Source: Blastomussa wellsi (lineage: Eukaryota > Cnidaria > Anthozoa > Scleractinia > Plerogyridae). Taken from it: a stretch of DNA of 64,000 bases. A program made the position numbers and the translations under genes. Shown here in pieces: positions 10,692 through 23,293 of this stretch (positions are counted from its first letter, which is position 1; each line of letters opens with the position of its first letter). The stretch lies in the NCBI GenBank assembly GCA_947652115.1, contig OX393561.1, positions 8,895,106-8,959,105 of the forward strand, in the 5' to 3' direction. Under the pieces are notes generated by a model. It had not been told where the DNA came from, ran no database searches, and saw nothing but the letters and a program-made list of their open reading frames with translations.

Positions 10692-11700
10692 CTATTCCAA
10701 CAAATCAAAAGCTTTCTTAAAAAGAAATGTTTTAAGTTCCTTTTTGAAAATGGCGAGGCTGCTACTTGTTCTTATAGTTAATGGCAGCGAGTTCCATAAA
10801 ACAGGTGCAGTATGAGCAAAGGCCCATTCCCCAAGTGTAGAGCAGTTGGTTTTTGGAACGAACAGAAGATATTGTGCCGACGAGCGAAGAGAATAATTAA
10901 CAGATGGCTTCAGGGATAAAAGATCGTTAATGTAGGATGGACTTTTGTTGTGGAGTGACTTGTAAACAGAAATGAACAATTTGAATTGAACTCTAAACGT
11001 TACTGGAAGCCAATGTAAGTCAATAAGAGCGGGTGTGATATGATCAAATTTCGCAATCTTAAGAGTCACTCTAGCCGCAGCATTCTGGACTTTCTGTAAA
11101 CGGTCAAGCTGATATTTAGGTAGGCCAAATAGAAGTGCGTTACAATAATCAAGGTGCGAACATACAAAGGCATGGATCAATGTCTTTGTGGATTGCACAG
11201 TAAGGAATTTTCTGATCTGTCTTATGTTGAATAGTCCGCGAAAAGCCTTGCTACAAATCTTGCCTATGTGAACATCCATTCGCATATGAGCATCGAACCA
11301 AGACCCAAGGTTCCGGACGCTTTCTAAAGGTTTAATGACGGTGTTACCAATGATAATAGAATCAATAGATGTTTTATCAAGTTGTTGACGGGTGCCAATA
11401 ATTAGAAACTCAGTTTTCGCATCATTGATCATTGAACGATTTCCAATAAACCAAGAGCGAACATCAGCAATGCACTTTTCAATCACAGAAACAGCGTTAA
11501 TTTCCGAATGGATAGAACAAGGTCGGACGGAGAGGTAAATCTGGGTGTCGTCAGCATAACCATGGACGGAAGGGAGGTGCTGAGAAATAATGTTAAAGAG
11601 GCGGGAGACGTAGAGAGTAAATAAAATAGGCCCCATACAACTGCCTTGGGGGACTCCACAGTTCAGGTTAAAGTCGTCAGAAGTCTTATCATCGAATCAA
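10692..11700 (-). mobile_element. LINE with C-terminal half of reverse transcriptase
   Basis: One open frame (11636-10692, extendable to ~11695 as LNCGVPQGSCMGPILF) holds the RT motif block GVPQGS, the catalytic YADDTQIY, and the downstream region of jockey/CR1/Rex-type LINEs (LGSWFDAHMRMD, AARVTLKIAKFDHITP, LHWLPV, APVLWNSLP, FKKELKTFLFKKAF). The N-terminal half and the endonuclease are missing, so it is 5'-truncated and cannot move on its own. Its 3' UTR carries the MITE at 10272-10555. The preserved 314-codon frame suggests a fairly recent insertion. Confidence 0.9.
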
Positions 11701-12467
11701 ATCGCTCACCACTAGTGAAACTTTTAATGTGATTTAATCCAGAGGAAAATGTAATCTTCAGTACATAGGTCGAAGAAAGGCTCACGAGGCATTGCTCATC
11801 CACATCATCCTAACGAATGTCCTTGTTTTGGAACAGGGTACCACCTATAACGATGTTCCTTTTCTCACAGAAGTGGCACAATCTTTCTCCATTATCATTG
11901 ATGGCACCTTTGCTTTGTTTCCCCATCACACTCTCCCTGTCCCGATTATTATTCCCCGGTCTGACATTCAGGTCTCACACCACCATGAGCAGGTCACGTG
12001 CTGGAACTTCTTCAATTGTTGGTGTACTTGATCATTATAACCATCCTTGTCTCCCTCCTCTGCATCTTCAGTTGACCTCAGTTGGAGCATAGCACAGTCT
12101 CACTGTCCACTTGGTGTACTTAGAGTTAAACCTGGCACAGAGCTGAGGATCAAAGTCAATGCAAGAATGTTCCATCATTATTGCACGGGGCTTTTGGCAA
12201 AATTTAAAGATACAGTAGGTATCTTCTAATTCTATGTGCCAGCTACCTTCTGAAAGCGTCACTTTGAATTACCGCGGCTTTGATCCCCTTTGAGTTTTCT
12301 TAGTCACAACACGGCGCTCATCATCTTTGCCATCAGCCCCGAAACGATCCAAATACCCGGCTCTCTGAGGTGTAATGGCCGTCTTGGCGTTTTAAAGAGA
12401 GGTGGAAGCTGAGGAGCCGCTGTCTTCTTTACCTCGTGCGCGCCTTATAAACAGGGTCTGGATGCGG

Positions 12468-12486
12468 GGGGGGGGGGGGGGGGGGA
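12468..12486. repeat. poly-G run
   Basis: An uninterrupted G run of ~19 bases. Similar G/C runs occur at 15068, 15121, 15655, 27811, 33489, 43387, 52915 and 54018. These are slippage-prone and could be mis-assembled. Confidence 0.8.
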
Positions 12487-12746
12487 GCGTCCTGATCCGG
12501 CATTCCCACTCCTTTTTCACGCAAATACCGCATCCCTCACTTTTTGTCATCGCTTTCCTGAATCCCGTTTTTCTTTCCTTAAAAATTTATTCAAAAGAGG
12601 ACTAATTCTTGGTTTTCATGTGAAGTCATAAAATTTTAAAAACAAAATTCGCTGGGCCTGCTTAATTTTTATTGTCACTACGTGAAAGAAATCCTAAAAA
12701 TACATCTATTCACAACTTCCCAGCTAGATAGTGTCCTTTGTGTTCG

Positions 12747-12848
12747 GAGCGACGAAGGGCTAACGCTCGAAACGTCAGCTCTTGAATCTTTACGGTGGCC
12801 AATTGACATTATCAACCCAGTTGATAAAACAAAATTATATTGTTATAC

Positions 12849-12893
<45 letters not shown>

Positions 12894-12910
12894 CTTTATT
12901 TTTTTTAGAG
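12747..12910 (-). repeat. Penelope-like element terminal repeat (pLTR) fragment
   Basis: On the minus strand this reads GGGGGTAAGTTTCTA...GTGCTGCGTCGGTGGGAAG...TTGATAATGTCAATTGGCC...GACGTTTCGAGCGTTAGCCC. The same sequence abuts the intact Penelope-like ORF at 62190-62450, which identifies it as that family's terminal repeat. Confidence 0.8.
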
Positions 12911-13261
12911 ATTTCCGCCGTACGTGACTTTACGATGGCGATGGCTTTTCCATACTGAGCTCTATAAATTTGCGAGAAATGCTTCGGCAAATAACTCACG
13001 AATGGTGTACCGCACAGACCTGAGACTTAGAGATGTTGTTTCAGTACCTATTAATATTTTATAACATTTGAATTTATCAGATTTTTTCATTGCATGGTTT
13101 CGAGTTTATTTTTTGATGGCGTTACAGTGAAAACCACCTATTTCTGCATAAACTAGTGAATTTAGGATGTAGATTTGCGCTTTTGGTTGTTATTTTGATT
13201 TTACGCATGTTGTGAGACTGCTGCGAACTGCAATTAGTTCTTCATACTTCAAATGAACAGA

Positions 13262-13545
13262 GGCGGTAAGTTTCTAAAGAAACTCTAAAGAAACTTGGTG
13301 CTGCGTCGGTGGGAAGTATAACAATATAATTTGGTTTTATCAACTGGGTTGATAATGTCAATTGGCCACCGTAAAGAGATTCAATTGCTGACGTTTCGAG
13401 CGTTAGCCCTTCGTCGGAGCGAATCGATTTCGCTCCGAAGAAGGGCTAACGCTCGAAACGTCAGCTCTTGAATCTTTACGGTGGCCAATTGACATTATCA
13501 ACCCAGTTGATAAAACCAAATTATATCTTCATACTTCAGTTCGAT
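13262..13545. repeat. two Penelope pLTR fragments in inverted orientation
   Basis: A plus-oriented copy (13262-13428) is followed head to head by a minus-oriented copy (13428-13545). The junction is CGAATCGATTTCG. The two share TTGATAATGTCAATTGGCC and ACGTTTCGAGCGTTAGCCC in opposite directions and so form a long hairpin. This inverted-pair arrangement is common for Penelope-like insertions. Confidence 0.8.
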
Positions 13546-14149
13546 GAAAGTGCCCGATATGACAGCGTGATGGGTCTTCCTGTACGCGTGCGCACTGTCT
13601 TTGCTAATAAGGACCACCCTGGACTGCGTCTTCTTCATTGGTGCTACTGTCCTCATTGAGTAATATCATTCAGTCTGAGTAATACTCATACAGCTGGTCA
13701 TCAGCTGAATTGGGTTCCTCAGTGACTCGGTCGCCAACAGGTAGCTTTCTCCTATGCATATTGAGAGGAATAGTTCCTGCTGCATGTTTGGTGTTGTTCT
13801 AACAAACCGAGAGCTGCCTGACGGCCATGCTCACTGGCCCATGGTACCCTGGTCCTGCTTCGACATCGTTCGTACGGGCAGACGTTAGATCTTTGGGATG
13901 TTCCTTAAAACACTGGCTTGAATATGAACTGGAGTGGAGTGTGATTTTGCATTTTCGTCAAAATTGACCCTACATTTATTAAAATGGTCGTTATTTAAAA
14001 AGCGGTAGCTAATTTTAAAAATTATTCTTCAGGTAGATTAACCAATATTTAATATAATCCCCGAGTTTCAACTTCATTGAAACATTCTAAGGCTGTCAAT
14101 TTGTAGCCTCAACTTGGGTAAACATTGCGCTTATTTTCCGGCTAGTCGC

Positions 14150-14282
14150 TTGTGGTTCTAATTATACCTATCCATTGTCTTGAATCTCCGTGCAACTGTA
14201 CATTTCAATGCGTCGTGACGTGAATACATATATCGTTACATGAATTAATTCGAGACAATGGATAAGTATAATTATAAGTACT
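14150..14282. repeat. imperfect palindrome
   Basis: TTATACCTATCCATTGTCTTGAA near 14163 is answered inverted by TTCGAGACAATGGATAAGTAT near 14258. No coding sequence; MITE-like. Confidence 0.6.
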
Positions 14283-14462
14283 CTTTGGCGGTACACTAGC
14301 TCCTCAAAGTTGAAAGGTATCGTTACTTAAAAATCCGATCGAGCCACCTTAAGCTAAACTATGGACGCATTTTGATTGGTTCCTATCAGTTATCTATTAA
14401 AGAAAGAGCGCTGATGATGTTTATCTACCCTTATATTTTGTTTCTTTATTACATAAAACAGA

Positions 14463-14650
14463 TGAATTCCATGTTGCCGCGCGTCTGTTCAGTAACAGAT
14501 CACAGAAGGCTTCAAAATGTGGTATTAAAGAACATCACCGACACACTCGACCATCGCGTCATGTGCCACTTTTTTGTTCCTACCACATTTTGACACCATC
14601 AGTGATCTATTACTGAACAGACGCACGGCAGCCTGGAATCTATCTGTTTT
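14463..14650. mobile_element. MITE, ~190 bp palindromic
   Basis: The arms begin CAGATGAATTCCATGTTGCC and continue through GTCTGTTCAGTAACAGATCAC and AAAATGTGGTA. The inverse of all three is at the right end. The central region is CGACACACTCGACC. I recall this type of palindrome as abundant in cnidarian genomes (family knowledge, not checked). Confidence 0.75.
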
Positions 14651-15066
14651 AAAATAAGCCCATATGTCAACTGGTGTAATTATTCATTGTAAAAAAGGTA
14701 GACTTTTACATGATACATTGATTGTAGAAAACAACGATTTTTACATGGTATACTGATTTCCTCATAAGAAGGGGAGAACAGAAGTTGACACACGCTTAAT
14801 TCGTGTCCATTCTTGCTTTGAAAACTACAGTCGTAAACAGAACATATCTTTAAATGCTCCGAGAAACCGACCCAGTTCTCGATTAATTACTCTTTCTTCA
14901 TAGAAGTTCAAACTTCAACTTTACTCAAGCAGACTAAAAATACGTACAAATAAAAAAAATAAAAGTTAAAATGAAAAAAGGATAGAATAAAAAAAAAAGT
15001 TTATTAAGAAAAGCAACTGTTTAAGAACAAGACACAACAATTGCACTGGCGGATGTAGGGGAGAGC

Positions 15067-15132
15067 CCCCCCCCCCTCTACTTTTGGTAATGTTCCACGT
15101 AATCAGCCTCGCAAATGACCCCCCCCCCCCCC
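15067..15132. repeat. poly-C tracts
   Basis: Two C runs (about 15067-15076 and 15120-15132) flank a short AT-rich segment; low-complexity sequence. Confidence 0.7.
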
Positions 15133-15284
15133 CTTTTTTTCTAGCTGTCATAATCATAGTGTTGCCAATATATGGAACGCGCGAGTATCACGTGTCAGTC
15201 GGGAATAAAGTAAGAACCACGTTGTTGTTGTTGCTAAGATGCTAGTCGTATTTTGACTATATTTTTCCCGCCCCATAGCTCGTC

Positions 15285-15520
15285 GCAGGCGCGGTGGCCT
15301 CATGCTTAGTGCGCTCGCCACCGGACCGAGCGGTCCTGGTTCGAGCCCTGGCCGGGGACGTTCTGTTGTGTTCTTGGGCAAGACACTTTACTCTCAGCGA
15401 TGCCTCTCTCCAAGGAAGTGTGTAAATGGGTACTGGAGGTAATTTTGCGATGGGAGTAGAGATTCTCTAAGTCGCTTCTAATTCATACATATATTTGGTG
15501 TCTTGTACCTTGTACATCAA
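15285..15520 (+). mobile_element. tRNA-derived SINE
   Basis: The 5' part is tRNA-like. There is an A-box-like GTGGCCTCATGCTTAGTGC and a good B box, GGTTCGAGCCC, about 50 bp apart, as in internal Pol III promoters. A family body follows (TTCTTGGGCAAGACACTTTACTCTC, ATGCCTCTCT, GTGTGTAAATGGGTACTGG) that recurs in the other SINEs of this window. It is not a functional tRNA: no intact cloverleaf is seen. Confidence 0.75.
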
Positions 15521-15572
15521 CATTTTTCCAAATAAATTAACAATTTCATAATTTTCTTGCGTTAAATGTTAA

Positions 15573-16313
15573 CTACCTACATTTTTGTCTCATTTTATAA
15601 CAATCATAAATATGCTTTGCACTTAATTTCAGTAACTCAACATTATGACTGGGTGGGGGGGGGGGGGGGGAGGTTAATAGCAACAAGAATATATTTTCTG
15701 TCCACATTTTTGCAATTGGGATTTTAAAATCGTTATGTAAACATTCAAAAGGATATTTCCTTTTTTCTCGATAACCTGGACAAGAGACTAAGAAATGTTT
15801 CTCATCTTCCGCTTCTTTCTTACACAAAGGGCAGATTCTTTCGTTCGGTTTGTTATATGGTCTCATGTAACGCCCTGTTTCTATTGCCAATCTATGGTTA
15901 CTAAGTCGCAGTTTTGTCATCGTGATTATGTGCCGGATGTTGGTGACCTGGTGAAGGTAATCCTCGCATTATCTATTGTTTTGACTTTACGATAGGTTCT
16001 CATTTTATTGCTTTGATTGGGATCTTTCCTTATGTCATTATTCATCTCACTGAACCACCTTTGTAATTCGATATCCTTCAGTCTGTCTAATACGGAAACC
16101 GGAGATAAGCGCCGGCCTGATGAGATCCGCCACTAACGGAATTGTTGCTGTTCTCAATTTATTCAAAATTATCCGGTCCAACCTTTGTCCCTGTTCATAT
16201 TTTCCTTTCCTATTATTTATTTCTATATTGCAAATGTGTGTCACTTTTTTCTCTCTCACGCACATTGTCAGACTTCGTAAGCATGCTCTATGAGAGATAA
16301 ATTTAAAAGGCAC
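15573..16313 (-). pseudogene. LINE C-terminal remnant with zinc-binding motif
   Basis: Minus-strand reading gives FKFISHRACLRSLTMCVREKK, then LRTATIPLVADLI, then ELQRWFSEMNNDIRKDP, then (after a one-base shift near 15960) TKLRLSNHRLAIETGRY. It ends in CPLCKKEAEDEKHFLVSC. The last motif matches the zinc-binding domain found at the C terminus of many LINE polymerases (zf-RVT type, C-x2-C...H-x4-C). Frameshifts make it inactive. Confidence 0.75.
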
Positions 16314-16897
16314 CTACCTCATTATAAATACAATCAGTCAATGTCTATTGTCCAATGACATGGTAAGTCCAAGATAGTGAATGTAAATATATAAACTGGA
16401 GTGCTTTTTGAGTATTTCCGCTCACGATAAAAACGGTAATTTAACATTTAAAATTTTTACGATAATGATGATTTCATTGGCTTCACTTCACGTTTGACAC
16501 CATGTTTGATCGACACTTAAACTGTACTTCAATTTATTGGTGCACAGTGGAAACATGTTCGGGTCTCGCTCAGAAGTCTGGCAAACATCTGAATCTTTGG
16601 AAACCTTCGATAATCTTCGGACATCTTCAGAAAATCTTCGGAAAGGTCTGCGTGAAAATGGTTCAAAATCTTCGAAAATTTGTTAAAAACTTCGTTATCA
16701 TGTATACAAAGTACACAAAATAGCACATGGTTGCTTGAAGATATGAAATTTTCCTTTTCGTGTTCAACTCAATATCTCACTCGTTCGCTGCGCTGAGTAT
16801 TGAGATATCGAGTTGAACACTCAAAGAGAAATTTCAGATCTCCACACACCCTTCTATTATTAAAAATATATTCCCTCTAATGGAGGTCTTGTCGACT

Positions 16898-17220
16898 TTA
16901 AACAGATGGGTCGCCTTCAACCGGTTCGGCGCCTGTGTTCCAGTCAGTCCTTTTGGGTACAGACTTGTATTTATATGATGAAGCAATGTACAGGAATACC
17001 AGAAAATTAACCGCCATTAGTCCAGCCAACAGGAAGAAGAAATTCTCCAAATGTCCTTGATTGGGGTCATCGCTTGGATACCAATCATTGTTGCTAGCTG
17101 ATCGCACAATTACAGCTAGAAGATTCGCCACATAGTTTCCTAGACCACTTGTAACGAGAAATGCACCCATCACAAGACCTTGGAGACACTTAGGAGCCTG
17201 CGAGTATGCAAACTCAAGTC
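16898..17220 (-). CDS. SLC15 gene 2, exon 4 (last)
   Basis: Acceptor ttttttgcag|GACTTG. It encodes the final membrane segments from GLEFAYSQAPK and a short polar tail ending in EGDPSV-stop. No canonical AATAAA is apparent just downstream. Confidence 0.95.
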
Positions 17221-20200
17221 CTGCAAAAAAATATGAACAAGGTTAGTTACAGTTCGTACAAATACAAATTTCAAGGTGGCATGCACCTCTCGGAAGGCTT
17301 AACAGGATTGGCTGAGTACACGAAACAACAGCCCTGTAAATAACAGAGGAGCATGATGCAGGGAGCGAATGAAATTACAGGTTTCGAAGACGTGCATGGC
17401 TTCTGCACTTTACAGTTTACTTGACTGTTCAAATAGACACTGTGGAGGCATGCTAACCAAATGGTTGGTTGACTTGACTCCGGCTTGAAGAGTCAGATTT
17501 CGAGCCTTGCTAGGCCACTGCGTCGTGTTCTTGGGCAAGGCACTCTACTCTCATAGTGCCTCTCTTCACCCAGGTGTATAAATGAGTAGCAGCGAATTTG
17601 ATGTAGAAGGGTAACCCTGTAATGGACTAGCATCCCATCCGAGGGGGGTGGGGGAGTACAAATACTCTTGCCACAGAATCAGGACAAGCTCCAGCCTGAT
17701 GGGCCAGTATGCTTATAAGCAGGGTTACCTTTGACCCCCTAAATTACCAATGATTTCTTTAGCTGCCAAAAGTAAAACAAACAAATATTGCCATAATTAT
17801 TCACCATAATACTGTTATTCTTAATTATTAAAAATTACCAATGATTACCAACGATTTCTTTAGTTGCCAAAAGTAAAACAGACATAATTTATTCACCATA
17901 ACACAGTTATTCCTATCAAAAACACCCATAATTAAAAATTGCATTCCTGATCAGATTGGGAGGGAGGAAAGCCAGAGAACTCGGAGATAAACCTTCAGAG
18001 CAAGGACGAGAACCAACAAGAAACTCTACCCACATATGAAGCCGGGACCGGGAATCGAACCCAGGCCACATTGGTGGGATGCTTAATCGCTGGCTCACCA
18101 CTGCACCATCCCTGCTACCCACACAAACTTTTACCAAAGGCCAAGGCCTCAAAATGTGTATAACTGGGGCATAATAACTAATTGTCAAAGTGAATTGAAA
18201 AAATAAGCTAAGAATTAGAATCCAATTTGGTATTCATGTAATATTTACATAGCACTTTTAAAATGTACCTGTGATACTTGTCAGCACTTCACTGGATCCA
18301 ATCAGCATAAACTGTGGGACTTGCCACAAAATACTTAAACTTGAAGCATTGCGATTTTCGTCAAAAACTTTTTGTACATGCCACCCACCATGACACCATC
18401 TACTCCGTCGTTTCATTTCAATCACTCCAGCTACAACCACCGACGCTGCTGCTAACAGCATTCCAACACCAATGCGCCGCAGTGGAGTGAACCTGATGCC
18501 ACAACAACTGAGAAGAGGGTAGACAACATGATCCATGATGGGAATAAGAATAAGAACAGCAACAATGTCGAATATTGACAAGGAAGCTGCTGGTACTGTG
18601 AAGCTCTCCAGTTCTAATTTCATGTAGGTACCTTGAATAAGGAATGTTGTCTGCATCTGACAGAGAGATTGAGATATGTTAAAAATTATTATTTACTAGG
18701 ATTCTGCTATAGCTAAGTATTCTAATGAAAATGCTGCAATCTGATGACTGGGTAGTAAGTGACTCTGCACTATTTAAACAATAGAGTGTTTCTGTCGAGG
18801 AACTATCGGCTGATAGTTGCCCCGCGGAAATTTGATGTTCTTAAAACAAATATTTGCCCGAGAAGTGAAGCTTCGAGGGCAAATATGCTAGTTTTAAGAA
18901 CATCAAATTTCCAAGGGGCAACTGTCAGACTGATAGTTCCAAGACATAAACACTCCATTGTCTTTATTGTTGAACACTAAATTTTCTTCTGCGCGCAGAT
19001 TTACAAAACAGCTTCTTGAGTTTTTGCTGCAAGCCGAAATATACGAATAAACGAAAATCAGGCAAGAAACCCTCTAAATGCAGATCAATCAAATAGCATT
19101 TGAATGTTTTTTTTTAATGAAAGGCCGCTTGTTTACAAAAAAATTCACGATCACGATCGGGCACTATCCATCCGGGTATTTTCCTCAGACGGGCAATATG
19201 CGCTGATGGTGCCCTACGCAGATGAACACTATTGCATCACATGTTTAATGTAGACCAATGAGAATTGGAGAAAATTTAGAGGTGAACTATAATAGCCATT
19301 AGTGTTCGGGGACTGATGGACGTCTACAAATTGAAACGCGGGTGACATTTTCTTGTTTCTCCAAAGATTAGTTGGAAGGTTAGAATATTCGGATAATTCA
19401 CTTCCCAATGAGAGTGCAAGAAGGGTATATTCACCATTATGTGGATGAAAGGATCATAGGATGTGCACACAACAAGTTTCAAATGACAATTCAGTTCTGC
19501 AAATAATTTTGCAATTTTGAAGTGTAATACCAGTTCAAATGTGCAGATACAATAATATTAATTGCATATTTAAACAGCATTTTATTTGAAAGAAAATGAG
19601 TTAGAATTCTATTAAAGCAATTAGCTAGATTGTTCGCTGTGAATTTGTATGAGGTAATGGTTGATTTGGCCTTCGGCCTCAACAACTATCACCTCACAGA
19701 AATCGTGAGCTCACACAGATACAATCTAATTAACAATTAGACTACGAGTCCGAGTTTTCTACGAGTGAATAGTCAACAAGGCGCAGCTGAGTTGACTATC
19801 GCTCGTAGAAAACAAGGGCGAGTATTCTAATTGTTTTAGTAGAAACTCTAAAGGATTGCAGTCCAAAACCTACAATGAGGTAATGGTTGATTTGGCCTTC
19901 GGCCTCAACAACTATCACCTCACAGAAATCGTGAGCTCACACAGATACAATCTAATTAACAATTAGACTACGAGTCCGAGTTTTCTACGAGCGAATAGTC
20001 AACAAGGCGCAGCTGAGTTGACTATCGCTCGTAGAAAACAAGGGCGAGTATTCTAATTGTTTTAGTAGAAACTCTAAAGGATTGCAGTCCAAAACCTACA
20101 ATATTGTGTACTTTTGAGCCAGAAATTCACGCTCGTGCTTGTTTTCTATTGGCGAATAGAAAATAGTGGAAGAACCAATCATATTCGCGGATTTTCAATA

Positions 20201-23200
20201 GAACACAACTGAGTTTCTACTAATAAAAATTAGTAGAAACTCAGCTGTGTTTTATTGGAAATCCTTGAATCTGATTGGTTCTCTGACTGTTTCCAATTCG
20301 CCGATAGAAAACGATCACGTGTGCATTGCTCTTTGAAGGCAAGTTTTTTCAAGATTTTTTGCTTAACATTACATAAAATGGTAGCTTTTGGAATGCAGTC
20401 CTCTTGAGTTTCTACTAAAAGCAATTAGACTACCCGCCCTTGTTTTCTATGAGCGATAGTCAACTCGGCTGCACCTCAGTCTAATTGTTAAATATAACAT
20501 GAAATTACAATCATAATTATAGTAATAACTGATGTTTGCTTCCATTTAGGAATAAAAAAAATAATGTTTGAAAGTTGCTTTTCAGGAACAAAAAATTCAT
20601 ATCACAAAGAGATGACCAGGAAATTATAGGTACAGGAAGTGGAAAATTCCAATCCCCTGGTCACGCCCTCCCCTTCAAACAAAGAGTCCAACCTGTGAGT
20701 AAATTGTCCAGTAAGCGATGAACAGAATGAAAACAGCAATAACGCTCAACAGTCCTTTGACATCTTCAACCTGCACCTCAGTGAACTTCCCTCCAAATCT
20801 ACTCTTTGCTCCTTCCAGCCAGGTACCAGCATTCTGTTTCCGATTTCTTATCGCTTCACAGATAATTTTCGTAGTTTCTGTGAGTTGGCTGCCACCTGGT
20901 GGCTTGGTTAAGTATTTGTTACGGCCAACAAGAAACACAGTTACAGCAAGAAACATTGTGCCAGCTGTGATGCAATAGCCATAAAAGACATTCGACTGTT
21001 GGACTCCCACGACCACTGTAAAGGCCACTAAAGATCCAATGTTGATAAACCAGTAAAACCAGTTAAAGAAAGCCTGGACAGCTCTAGGCCCATCCCGTTG
21101 AACCTGATCTGCGCCAAATGGTGACACATTGGCCTTGATTCCCCCAGTACCAAATGCAATCATCACTAGGGCCAACACAAAGTACACCAATCTCATTGTT
21201 GCGTTGTGAGTGACATTGACGTGGAACTTATTTTTGAACATATCATCTCTGATGGAAACTGCAGCTAGTAGCATAGTTCCAACAACATACAATAAAGAGC
21301 TTGCATAAATGGTGTTGAAACGGCCCATGTAAGTGTCTGCCAGCCATCCTCCAAGTATAGGAATGAGATAACATGTTCCTGAAGGAGAGACAAGAAAATT
21401 ATAGCACAGAAGCTGTAAATCTTCCAGGATTATCAGAAGAACTATTTTTGTTGCCAAGGTAAGGAGACAGCCATTCTAATCGTGTTTCACTGAGATGCAG
21501 AAATATCTGGATTTCCAGTTGACTGCATTGCGGCCATATTATCAAGGGCAGTGCTGCTGTTCATTGCATATGGTCCATTTTGCTCTACAATCGCAACTTG
21601 CTGATCTAAGCAGCATCCTGACCCTTTGGTAATTGCAAGCATAGGCGTACAGGCAATTTTTTGCCCTCGGGTGGGGGGGAGGGGGGAGGGGAACAAGGGG
21701 GAAACCGTTTACTAAAAAACTTCACCCAAGTTGCCTTGTATAGTTATTAAAATTTCTCTTGTTGCCCAAAAATCTGAGTAGCTCCATTTTTTTGGGTGGG
21801 GGGTGGGGAGGGTGGAGTCACTGCAGCACCACCAACCACAGGCCCATACAACTATGATTACAAGGATGGGATTGGCAAAGAAACTATTGTTAAGTTAACA
21901 ACTATTTATTATATAACAAAGGGAAGGTAAAGTCTGCATTCGGGCCTAGTGGCCCATCAGGCTGGAGCTTATCCCGGTTTCTGTAGCATGAAGTGACAGA
22001 GAGTATTTCTACTCTCCCCTGGATGCGATGCTAGTCCATTGCAGGGTTACCCCCCAGCAGTAAATTTGCCGGGACCCATTTATACACCTCCGCCTTTGCC
22101 TGGATGGAATGCTAGTCCATCGCAAGGCTACGGTACCCCCCAGTAGTAAATTCGTACTTTACCCCCAGGCAGTAAATTTGCTGGGACACATTTATACACC
22201 TGGGCGAAGAGAGGCACTGTGAGAGTAAAGTGTCTTGCCCAAGAACACAATGCAGTGCCCTGGCTAGAGGCTCGAACCCAGGCCGTCCGATCCGGCGTCC
22301 AGCGCACGGACCATTAGGCCACTGAGCCTCCAAAAATATAAACAGCAGTGAAATACCAGGCGAGCTTACGTGCAAAAACATGATATCTTCACACGTGAAG
22401 ATAACATGTTATCTTTATGTGTGAAGATATCACCATTGCTATAGTTATGCAATAAATGGCACCTTTCGCAGCAAAAGTGAAAAGGTTTGGAAGTTCATTG
22501 GTCTTATATAATAGATAGAATATTACATGGCCGCTTCCAACACTCGAAGAAAAATGTTGTATCTCCAAACGGCCATGTAATATCTTCTATTTTTCTTTCT
22601 GTTTCGAATGCTTTTTTCAATTTTAAGTTTCTAATTCACTTTTGAAAGTATTTATCAACTGGTGTAGATTTTTGGTTATGTGTCAAAAGAAAACCAAATG
22701 CTTTAATTTATGAGCTTTTTGTCTTGGCTTCTGCAACATCCTTTTGGCAGTCTTCCACTTACATTAATTTCTATTAGCACCGTAAGTTAATATCCCCAGT
22801 CAGGCATATTACTTGTGTTTTTTTTTTGGCTTATTATACATGGCATTGCATGATTAAGTTACTGTAAGGTTTACTTTTACTCTTTTTGTACACCTGCCAA
22901 AAGCATGAAATTTCTATCAGGGGTTACAAAGATGACCCATGTTCCAAAGATTCCCGAGGTTGTTACAAAAAATTTTGAAGAAAGTCCAAAGATTTCTGGG
23001 GCTCACTCACAAGATTGGCAAACACGATGTGCCAAAACAGTCCCAATGTCATTGAAATGTTGTCCCAAGTACTTTTCCTTTTGAAATTGGAAAATTCAGG
23101 TGAAGTATCACCATTAAGACGAACATTTCTTTACTTGCAATGCTTTGAGATTACATATTTTTAGATCTCAAATATCTAATATCTCAAATTTTCCAGTGAG

Positions 23201-23228
23201 GTGTGCGAAATTTATCCTTAGGCATGAG

Positions 23229-23293
<65 letters not shown>

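Noticed and set aside
12747..12785. Hammerhead ribozyme in the Penelope terminal repeat (CGACGAAGGGC-loop-GCTCGAAACGTC on the strand of the element)
   Set aside because: Penelope-like repeats are known to carry hammerhead motifs, and a stem II plus GAAA can be drawn. However, the invariant CTGANGA core reads GCGACGA or CCGACGA here, and no upstream partner for stem III with a GTH cleavage site is visible. At best a degenerate remnant.
15285..15360. A functional tRNA gene
   Set aside because: A and B boxes are present, but no complete cloverleaf or anticodon stem can be formed, and the same body recurs elsewhere as a repeat, so it is a SINE head.
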